Assembly: GCF_003762835.1 (NCBI RefSeq) | Contig: NZ_RJWA01000007.1 | Location: 248,001 to 312,000 of the forward strand | DNA: 64,000 nt | Source: Micromonospora sp. HM5-17 | GTDB taxonomy: Bacteria; Actinomycetota; Actinomycetes; Mycobacteriales; Micromonosporaceae | Direction of reading: 5' to 3' | Shown: piece by piece, positions 16,454 to 23,402 of the stretch | Layout: every line of letters starts with the position of its first letter | Position numbering within the stretch: the first letter of the stretch is position 1 | Notes under the pieces: model-generated | What the model was told of the DNA's origin: nothing | The model's input: only the letters and a program-made list of their open reading frames with translations | The model's database searches: none | Position numbers and translations under genes: made by a program

Positions 16454-18544
16454 TCAGCCGTTCAGCGTGCAGTCGTCGACGAGCAACGTGGGCCCGCCCG
16501 GGGTGAGGTTGTGCGAGAACACGCTGAGCGGCAGGAGGTTGTCGCTGGTGGTGGCGGTGTGGGTCAGGGTGACCTGGTACCAGGTGTTCGGGTCGGCGAG
16601 CGTCACCCCCGCCGACTCGGTCGGACCGGTGACCGCCTGCCAGTTCGGGGTGTACTCCTGGACCCGGATCCGGGCGGTGATCCGGCTGGCCGACCGGACC
16701 CAGCACGACGCCGTGTACGTCCGGCCGGCGACGGTCCGGAGTTGGGGGCTCGGGCTGGTCGCGCCCGCGGTCACCGGGGGAGTCCCGGTGGTGGCGATCT
16801 GGAGCGCCTGGGCGCCGGTCCGCGCCGTGCTGACCGGGGTGAGCACGGTGGCCGGGCCGAACGTGCCCCAGACCGGCGGGTTGGCCTCGAACCCGGGGTC
16901 GGTCAGGTGGTTCGTCGGCGGCGTGCTGGTGACCGTCCCGAACGGGATGCCGGTGGCGGAGGCGAAGGCCGCGATGGTGGTGTAGCGGGTGCAGGTGCTC
17001 GACGGGCACCAGTGGATCGTCTGGTTACCCGAGACGGAGTTGTCCGTCGCCCGTCCGATCATCTGGGCGGCGTTGACCTGCGCCGTACGGTTCGTCTCGA
17101 GCAGCAGCGTCGTCTTCGACGTACCGGCGATGGTGTTCGCGGTGATCACCGTGTCGGTGGTGTCCCAGGTGAGCCCGAGGCCCGCCGAGTACGAGTCGCT
17201 GGACGGCGACCGCGGGTCGTCGTAGACGCCGAGCTGGATGGCGTTGCCGGAGAAGCGGTTGTTGGTGATCGTCACGTGGTCGGAGCCGGAGACCTTGATG
17301 CCCCGCTCGTTGCCCTCGATCCGGTTGTCGGAGATCGTGGCCCGGGACGAGACCTCCCAGTAGATGCCGTTGGGGGCGTTGTTGACGACCGTGTTGCCGG
17401 TGATCACCCCGTCGGTGCAGCCCAGGTCGCACCAGTACCCGGTGCCCTTGTTGTCGGCGAACACGTTGTTCCGCACGGTTGGGTTGGCGGTGTGCGCCAT
17501 CTTCAGCCCGGCGATCGTGCAGACCGATCCGCAGGTCTTGGTGTCGAACCCGGCCGTGTTGTTGCGGCTGAACGTGTTCCCCTCGACCACGACGTTGTGC
17601 GCCCGGTTGAAGTTGGCTCCCGCGCCGCCGTTGTCGACCACCTGGTTGCCGATGACCTTGACTCCGGTGTTGAAGACCCCGAGCGACCGGCCGGCGCTGC
17701 GGGTGAAGACGTTGTTCTCGATCACCGAGTCCGGCGCGTTCACGATCAGCACCGCGAGCTGGTCCTCGTTCCAGTGCGGCGCGTACTCGGTGAAGGTGAG
17801 ACCGCGGATGACACTGCCGGCGGCGCTGGGGTTGAGCAGCATGGCGCGCCACCGGGACGACGCCTCGATCACCGCGCCCGAGGGGTTGTCACCCACGTAC
17901 AGCGCCTTGGTGGTCTCGTCGACGTAGAACTTGCCCGGTCCCAGCTCCTCCGGCCGGCCCACCTGCTCCAGCGGCGTGCCGTTGCGGAACACCTGGTCGG
18001 GCCGGCCGGCCAGCGGAGCATCCGGGTCGATGGCGTCCTCGTGGTAGCAGGTCTGGCAGAGCGGCGAGGTCCAGGACGTCGCCCGCCAGTAGTTGCCGTC
18101 GCGGGTCCAGGCCGTGATCACGTCCGAGCCCTTGAGCTGCACGTTCTCGTTCGGGTACGGCTGCACGGTGATCCGCTTGTTGACGCCGCCCAGCCCTTCC
18201 CGGTAGACGCCGCCGCGCATGACGATCGTCCCGCCGGCCGGCACCTTCCCGATCGCGGCGGCCAAGGTCCGCAGCGGTTGGGCCTCGGTGCCGGGCGCAC
18301 TGTCGCTACCGCTCGGCGACACGAACACCGCATCGGACGGAATCGGGTACGCCGTCGCCCGGGGAGACGGCGTATCGGCGGCTGAATCGGCCGCCGCGAC
18401 CGAGTTGACCGCGGCCTGGTCCGGGCCGGTGCCGGCGGACGCCGTCGTCGCGACGGCGACCGGGGCCAACACGGTCAGGCCGGCGGCGATCACGACGGCG
18501 GCCCGGCCACGCCGGCCCGCCCGGGGTATGACCGTTCGGGTCAT
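16454..18544 (-). CDS. Secreted parallel beta-helix protein with C-terminal carbohydrate-binding-like domain
   Basis: Encodes 696 aa. I prefer ATG 18544 because GAGGAG lies 8 bases upstream; an ATG at 18562 in frame is possible. A signal peptide ends near ATTASAGT. Then come an opening strand (VFVSPSGSDSAPGTEAQPLRTL), a DUF1565-like start and a long ladder of Asn-rich coils (NNVFxR, GNxVVDN, NNRFSGN). The last 150 residues (from LTDPGFEANPP) resemble a CBM4/9-type jelly roll, ending LLVDDCTLNG. A secreted enzyme on plant or microbial polysaccharide is likely; the exact lyase family is not resolved. It neighbours the other beta-helix gene and a CE15 esterase, supporting a role in polymer breakdown. 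Confidence 0.8.
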   Translation of the reverse strand: MTRTVIPRAGRRGRAAVVIAAGLTVLAPVAVATTASAGTGPDQAAVNSVAAADSAADTPSPRATAYPIPSDAVFVSPSGSDSAPGTEAQPLRTLAAAIGKVPAGGTIVMRGGVYREGLGGVNKRITVQPYPNENVQLKGSDVITAWTRDGNYWRATSWTSPLCQTCYHEDAIDPDAPLAGRPDQVFRNGTPLEQVGRPEELGPGKFYVDETTKALYVGDNPSGAVIEASSRWRAMLLNPSAAGSVIRGLTFTEYAPHWNEDQLAVLIVNAPDSVIENNVFTRSAGRSLGVFNTGVKVIGNQVVDNGGAGANFNRAHNVVVEGNTFSRNNTAGFDTKTCGSVCTIAGLKMAHTANPTVRNNVFADNKGTGYWCDLGCTDGVITGNTVVNNAPNGIYWEVSSRATISDNRIEGNERGIKVSGSDHVTITNNRFSGNAIQLGVYDDPRSPSSDSYSAGLGLTWDTTDTVITANTIAGTSKTTLLLETNRTAQVNAAQMIGRATDNSVSGNQTIHWCPSSTCTRYTTIAAFASATGIPFGTVTSTPPTNHLTDPGFEANPPVWGTFGPATVLTPVSTARTGAQALQIATTGTPPVTAGATSPSPQLRTVAGRTYTASCWVRSASRITARIRVQEYTPNWQAVTGPTESAGVTLADPNTWYQVTLTHTATTSDNLLPLSVFSHNLTPGGPTLLVDDCTLNG

Positions 18545-19116
18545 GGTCGGCACTCCTCGCATCCTTTACTGATCGGACTGTTCTGCCGCCATCCGCCCGA
18601 CGGCCCAGACCCGGCCTGGTCCCGCGGCGCCGGGCGGTTCGTGGCCCGTTCCACGGTGGACCACGATCCGGCCCCGGGCGGTCCGAACCGGCGCTCGGGC
18701 GTCTCCGTCCCATTTCCCGGCGTCGGGGGTTCGGATCCCGGGCCGGCGCCGGCCTTCCCGCCCGCGACCGCGGGCCACGAATCGTCGTCGTCCGACGGTC
18801 GGCGGCGCGGTGATACTAGCGAGGAAATTTATTCTCCGTCCATTCCGGATAACAAAAAATTGGTCTGTGCAGAATGTGTGCGCGCGAATGGAAAAATGGA
18901 ACTTTTGCCTTCTCCCTGCGGTTCGGGGACCGCGGGGTCGGATACGTCGCGTGAGCGCCGCGCCGTTCGGGGCACAAATGGTTCGGTGCGCGCGGTCAGG
19001 GCGTTTAGAAGATTAACTGCCGGTAGCCACTTCCCGCCTGACCGTTTTCCGCCACGGTGCGACCGGTCTCGCCGTCGACACCGCGGCCGGGAACAAGCGC
19101 CGCGGTCGCAAACGCG
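18545..19116. other. Non-coding region with AT-rich island
   Basis: No gene is convincing in these roughly 570 bases between two minus-strand genes. Positions about 18811-18910 are strikingly AT-rich for this genome (AAATTTATTC, AACAAAAAATTGG, GGAAAAATGG), flanked by normal GC-rich DNA. The patch may hold the promoter of the 696-aa beta-helix gene, giving a leader near 270 bases, or be a scar of foreign DNA. The repeat copy B lies at 18936-18961. Confidence 0.5.
18936..18961 (+). repeat. Intergenic 26-base repeat, copy B
   Basis: Matches the element at 8048-8073 in 24 of 26 bases (GTCGCGTGAGCGCCGC is fully shared), in the same orientation. It lies inside the long non-coding gap before the CE15 esterase gene. 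Confidence 0.4.
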
Positions 19117-19155
19117 CCGGGCCCGGTGCGGGCGACCACTCCGCACCGGGCCCGG
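19117..19155. terminator. Hairpin terminator of the CE15 esterase gene
   Basis: Perfect 15-base-pair stem, 19117-19131 with 19141-19155, and a 9-base loop, starting 22 bases beyond the stop codon of the minus-strand esterase gene. Confidence 0.85.
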
Positions 19156-19177
19156 GAGAACAACCGGGCGCGGGACG

Positions 19178-20830
19178 CTAGCTGGCGGTGCAGGTCGGCG
19201 TCATACCCGTGCCGGAGCCACTGCCCTGGAAGCCGAACTCGGTGGACTGGCCAGGGGCGATGGACCCGTTGTAGCTGACGTTGCTGAACTGCACGGTGCC
19301 GGTGTTTCCGCTACGGTTCGCGTTCCAGGCGTTCACCACGCTGGCACCGGCCGGCAGCGTCAGCGAGACCGTCCAGCCGTTGATGGGTGACGAGCCGGCG
19401 GTGACCCGCACCGTGGCGACGAACCCACCGGTCCACGACTGCACCGAGATCGAGGCCGAGCAACCGGCACCGGTCGGCGGGGTGGTGGGCGGCGTCGTCG
19501 GGTTGGTGGTGGGCGGGGTGGTGGGCGGCGTCGTCGGCGGGGTGGTCGGCGGCGTCGTCGGTCCGTCGGAGAGGGTCGGGGTCGTCCAGTCCCGCCACTG
19601 GGCCAGGTTGCCCGGCTTGCGGCTGGAGATTCGGAAGGTGCCCGTCGCGTTGCCCGTCTTCAGCAGGAACTTCTGGATGTACTGCTGCATCGGGGTCCGC
19701 CATTCGGATCGGGCCGCGCAGTGGGTGCCGTCCTGGACGTCGGACCAGTAGGTGATGTTGTCGCCCGCGCCGAGCGCCTTGTAGACCTCCGCGCCGGCCA
19801 GCGCCGCCACGCTCCCGGACTGGGCGGCCAGCCAGTCGATGTGGGGGTTCTCCATGATGAACAGCCCGCGCGGGGCGACCATCGCCACCATCTGGTGCGT
19901 GTCGACCGGCAGCGCGCTCGGGTTGCCGGTGTAGGAGCCGAAAGCGTCACCCAGCCACGGCTGCTCCGAGTACGCGCTGCTCAGCCCCTGGGCGCCACCC
20001 TCCTGGGCGACGGAGCGGAACGCGGGAACCCCGCCGGTGCCCGACTCGACCGGCATGGTCAGCGCGACGCGCTGGTCCAGCACGCCGACCGCGAAGGCGC
20101 CCTTGCCGTATCGCGAACACCCGGTGACACCGATGTCCGGCCGCAGGATGGTGCCGCCCGACTGCTCGATGACGTCGATGATGCGGCTCGCGCCCCAGGC
20201 CCAGGCGGCGAGCAGCCCGGTGCTGCTCGAGGCGCCGTAGATGGTGTAGAAGGCGCCCTGCTTGTTGTTCCGTGGCGTGCCCTCGCGCCCCACGGCGAGG
20301 GGGTCGTAGTTGATCACTGCGGCGCCGGACGACCGGATGGTGGCGGTGTCCGCGCCGAACCCACCCACGACGATGACGGCCGGGAAGGGGCCGGAACCGC
20401 TCGGCAGCTGCACGCTCGCCGAGAAGCTGGCGCTCCGGCCGTTGTGCGACACGTTGACGGTGATGCTGCTGCTCGTGACCGTGCCGGTCACGCTCGCCGG
20501 CTTCGCGGGCTTGTCGCCGTAGACGTACCGTTCCACCAGTTCCCTGGTCTCGGCGCGGCGGCAACGCCAGTCTGCCTTGGAGGTGATGCGGGTGCCGTCA
20601 AACCGTCGGAAGGGGTCGGGCAGCCTGGAGGTGGCGGGAAACGAGCCGGGGACGGTCACCGGGCAGTCGGCGCCGTCGTCCTCGACGCCGGCGACGAGCA
20701 CGGTATCGGCGGCCGCCTCGGCGACCGCGGTTCTCGTGATGACCGTGACCGCTCCGGCGGCCGCGAGCGCCGCTACCGCCAGGACGACGAACGTCGAGCG
20801 GAGCGCGAAGCGGCCCGAGCTGATGTTCAC
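19178..20830 (-). CDS. Secreted CE15 glucuronoyl esterase with CBM2
   Basis: Encodes 550 aa from a GTG start (20830) with GGAAGGAGA upstream. A signal peptide or anchor is followed by an alpha/beta-hydrolase with GCSRYGKGA (nucleophile Ser239), the hallmark of glucuronoyl methylesterases, the acid-containing VESGTGG and the His motif DGTHC. These enzymes cleave ester bonds between lignin alcohols and glucuronic acid of xylan. A Thr/Pro linker of TPPT repeats (about 19477-19560) joins a C-terminal family 2 carbohydrate-binding module (GCSASISVQSW, NGWTVSLTLPAG, GFQGSGSG), which targets cellulose or xylan. The gene stands alone with its own terminator and upstream palindromes. Together with GH43 and beta-helix proteins it indicates lignocellulose use. 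Confidence 0.93.
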   Translation of the reverse strand: MNISSGRFALRSTFVVLAVAALAAAGAVTVITRTAVAEAAADTVLVAGVEDDGADCPVTVPGSFPATSRLPDPFRRFDGTRITSKADWRCRRAETRELVERYVYGDKPAKPASVTGTVTSSSITVNVSHNGRSASFSASVQLPSGSGPFPAVIVVGGFGADTATIRSSGAAVINYDPLAVGREGTPRNNKQGAFYTIYGASSSTGLLAAWAWGASRIIDVIEQSGGTILRPDIGVTGCSRYGKGAFAVGVLDQRVALTMPVESGTGGVPAFRSVAQEGGAQGLSSAYSEQPWLGDAFGSYTGNPSALPVDTHQMVAMVAPRGLFIMENPHIDWLAAQSGSVAALAGAEVYKALGAGDNITYWSDVQDGTHCAARSEWRTPMQQYIQKFLLKTGNATGTFRISSRKPGNLAQWRDWTTPTLSDGPTTPPTTPPTTPPTTPPTTNPTTPPTTPPTGAGCSASISVQSWTGGFVATVRVTAGSSPINGWTVSLTLPAGASVVNAWNANRSGNTGTVQFSNVSYNGSIAPGQSTEFGFQGSGSGTGMTPTCTAS

Positions 20831-20885
20831 TGGGCTCTCCTTCCGGATGGTGGCGGGAGCGACAGAAGCAATCGATGATCGCAGA

Positions 20886-20925
20886 TGTCGACATGTTCAG
20901 TTTCGAATAAGAGGACGAAACATGT
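20886..20925. promoter_or_regulatory. Palindrome cluster upstream of CE15 gene
   Basis: Contains the palindrome TGTCGACA (20886-20893), a GTTTCG/CGAAAC inverted pair (20900-20905, 20916-20921) and two ACATGT boxes (20891-20896, 20920-20925), in an AT-richer stretch 56-95 bases before the esterase start codon. The layout suggests a repressor operator over the promoter. CATGTCAAT at 20921-20929 recurs upstream of the GH43/CBM13 gene. Confidence 0.45.
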
Positions 20926-21125
20926 CAATGTCGCTCCCTCTGTCGCCGGCCCTCCGTGCCTGGTCGCGAGCGGGGACCGCCCGATGGGGCATGGCACACC
21001 GAGACCCATGCGCGGGGCGCCGACCGATGCGCGGGGCGTTCCCGACCGGCTCCCGGCTGCGGGCGTGCGCGTGCGACCCTCGCCCCGTCGACCACCACCG
21101 GCGGCCGGCGGGGCGCGGAAGCCGA

Positions 21126-21839
21126 TCAACTGAGCAGAGCCGGTCTCAGCTCCGCGCCGAGGTTGATGCCGCTGACCACCCGGTCGGCGGCCGGGTCGTA
21201 GACGTCGATCGTGTTGTTGCGCCGCATCAGCTCCCGGACCGGCGGCGGCAGCCGGGGCGGATCGTCCATCGCCGCGCGAAGCTGCCGGGCCGTCGAGATA
21301 AGCCGGTTCGCCAGGGACGCGCCGTCGACGTCGACGCGGACCCGGCCGTACTCCCAGCCGGCGGCGGTGAGGTCGAGGACCTCGAACACGTGGGCCAGCA
21401 GCGGCATCGGGTCGACCACCCGTACCACCCGGGGCGCCCGGGCACCGACGACCGTGACCGCCGCGGCCACCTGCGCGTACGGGTGGAAGCCACACGGCAA
21501 CGTGAAGAGCGGCCACCGCAGCTCCGCTCCGGCCTCCCGCCACAGCGGCCGATAGTTGCGGCGGTTGACGATGAACCGTCGGCCGGTACGTCGGAACAGC
21601 TCCGCCACCTGGGCGTGGAGTGCGGCGTGGGCCTCGTCGGCGACCTCGCGCAGGATCCCGGCCGCCACCACCAGGCCGTCGTCACCGTCCAGCACCCGGG
21701 TCACCGCCTCGGCCTGCTCGGCGAACGGGACCCGCAGGTGCGCGCCGAAACGGTGCCGGACGTCCTGGAGCAGCGCCTGCTGCCGGGCCGGATCGGGCTG
21801 GACCTGCCTTCTCCCCAGCAGTTGCCGGAACCACCGCAT
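21126..21839 (-). CDS. Hypothetical protein, 237 aa
   Basis: Starts MRWFRQLLGRR at ATG 21839 with GAGGG 6 bases upstream. No signal peptide or membrane segment is evident; the N-terminus is basic and the rest looks like a cytosolic alpha/beta protein with TLPCGFHPYAQVAAAV and RRNNTIDVYDPAADRVVSG segments. I recognise no family. It lies 108 bases downstream of the next minus-strand hypothetical gene (21948-23084) and may be co-transcribed with it. Confidence 0.65.
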   Translation of the reverse strand: MRWFRQLLGRRQVQPDPARQQALLQDVRHRFGAHLRVPFAEQAEAVTRVLDGDDGLVVAAGILREVADEAHAALHAQVAELFRRTGRRFIVNRRNYRPLWREAGAELRWPLFTLPCGFHPYAQVAAAVTVVGARAPRVVRVVDPMPLLAHVFEVLDLTAAGWEYGRVRVDVDGASLANRLISTARQLRAAMDDPPRLPPPVRELMRRNNTIDVYDPAADRVVSGINLGAELRPALLS

Positions 21840-21947
21840 GTCGCCCTCGTTTCAGCCGCCACCGCGGAACGCGGCCATGCTACAAGACCGTGGCCGGCGC
21901 CCCGGGGGCGTCCGGCCCGGGCCGTCGCGACGGCGGCCGGGGCGCCG

Positions 21948-23084
21948 TCAGGTCGGCGCCGGGCCCTGGCCGATCGTGGCGCGGAGCTGGGTGCACGCCT
22001 GCTCCGCGACGCCGTCGAGCCGCTCGGTGGCGTCGCCCGGCAGCCCGCGTTCCACCGCGGTCCACCGGACCCAGGCCCGGGCGACGTCCGGCAGGACCCG
22101 CCCGACGCTCGGATCGGTGGCGGCGCCGGACGCCAGGGTCGACAGAGAGAGAACGGCCATGACCCGGCGCGGGCCGAGCCGGAGGGGATGACAGGCCGCC
22201 TGGTCGACGAACTGCGCGACGAGCAGGTCGAGCGCCCGGCGTGTCGCGTCGTCCCCGGGCAGGGCCGCCGCGGCGGCGGAGCCGAGGAAGGTCCGCTTCA
22301 GAAGTTCGATCTCGACACTGGTGGGGAACGGCTCCGGTCGGGCGGACACGTCGCTCAGCGCGCGGGCGCGGGCCAGGGTCAGCGCCCGCATCTTCCGGTA
22401 CGTCGCCGGCAACGGCCTGAGCGTGTACTCCGGGTTCTCGGACAGCTCGTCCGAGGTGGCCACCGCGTCCTCGAGCAGCCGCCGGGCGACCGCGGGGTCG
22501 AGAGGCGCGCTCACCAGGCCGTCACCGCCCTCGTCGGCGTGTTGGAGCAGGTCCAGCCACGGCTCCACCCGGGTGCCGAGCGTGAGTTCCCGGACCAGGC
22601 CGCCGCCGATCGTACGGTCGATCATGGCCAGGATGGCGTGCTCGTCGGCTCCGTCGTAGGAGAACGCGCAGAGCACGATCGCCGTCTCGTCGAACGGGTC
22701 GTGCGCCCACCAGCAGCCGTCCATCCGCACCCGGCCGATCGTGGGTGCCCAGGGCGGCTCCGGCAGTCCCTGCTCGACGAGCCGGTCGGCGTTCAGCCGG
22801 GCGAGGTCACGCTGGGTGTCGACCGTGCTCATCGCCTGGAAGGCACGCAGCGCGGCGACCGCCGTCGGCGTCCGCCGCTGGCCCAACTCGTGGATGACCC
22901 TGGCGTCGTGTCGTGCCGCGTCGGCCAGCGACGGCCCGAAGCCCTCCGCGTTCTGGTGGGCGAGCAACTGGGTCATTCCCTGCTCGATCGACCATGCGGA
23001 GCTTCCCGCCATGATCGTGAAGTTCCACTCCAGAAAGTCCGCACTCGCGGCGGTACGACTGGCGCCGTGATCGCTGCCATCCAT
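21948..23084 (-). CDS. Hypothetical protein, about 378 aa
   Basis: I place the start at ATG 23084 (MDGSDHG); the open frame runs on to 23270 but that part is Pro/Arg-rich and looks non-coding, and no strong ribosome site supports either choice. The protein is helical, with LEWNFTIMAGSSAWSIEQG near the start and Trp-rich RMDGCWWAHDPFDE in the middle. No signal peptide, transmembrane segment or known motif is seen. It is probably followed by the 237-aa hypothetical gene in one transcript. Confidence 0.6.
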   Translation of the reverse strand: MDGSDHGASRTAASADFLEWNFTIMAGSSAWSIEQGMTQLLAHQNAEGFGPSLADAARHDARVIHELGQRRTPTAVAALRAFQAMSTVDTQRDLARLNADRLVEQGLPEPPWAPTIGRVRMDGCWWAHDPFDETAIVLCAFSYDGADEHAILAMIDRTIGGGLVRELTLGTRVEPWLDLLQHADEGGDGLVSAPLDPAVARRLLEDAVATSDELSENPEYTLRPLPATYRKMRALTLARARALSDVSARPEPFPTSVEIELLKRTFLGSAAAAALPGDDATRRALDLLVAQFVDQAACHPLRLGPRRVMAVLSLSTLASGAATDPSVGRVLPDVARAWVRWTAVERGLPGDATERLDGVAEQACTQLRATIGQGPAPT

Positions 23085-23402
23085 GCCGTGATTGTCGCAG
23101 GCGCTCCGTGACCGCGCGACTACGGTTCCGCGTCGGCGTGCCGGCCCGTGACCACCTTCCGGTTGGGGCCGATTCACCGCTTCCGGGCGATCGGGCGGGG
23201 GAGTGGCGGGATGGGTCCGGATCTGCGGTGGGGTGGGCGTACACCGAACCGCACACGGCGCGCACACCACCGGTTTCCGGCCGGCTACCTGCCGTCAGTG
23301 CGCCGTCACGTCACCTAGCATCGCCGTTAGTCGATCTCGGGTCCCGTGCCGCCGGCGTTCATCGGCACGGACCCGTCTCGGCGCGAGGGGAGGAGACAGG
23401 CA
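23085..23402. other. Divergent intergenic region, about 320 bases
   Basis: Lies between the minus-strand hypothetical gene and the plus-strand subtilisin gene and must contain both promoters. I see no strong palindrome or terminator. The last bases before the protease start are a good ribosome site (GGGGAGGAG). Confidence 0.5.

Noticed and set aside
16373-18385. 670-codon plus-strand frame over the beta-helix gene
   Set aside because: Composition is Arg/Gly/Val-rich; the opposite strand has a signal peptide and beta-helix repeats.
19477-19560. Short tandem repeats that resemble a repeat array
   Set aside because: They encode the Thr/Pro linker between the CE15 and CBM2 domains; spacing is too short and regular for CRISPR.
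20577-23111. 844-codon plus-strand frame
   Set aside because: It spans parts of three minus-strand genes and is low complexity.
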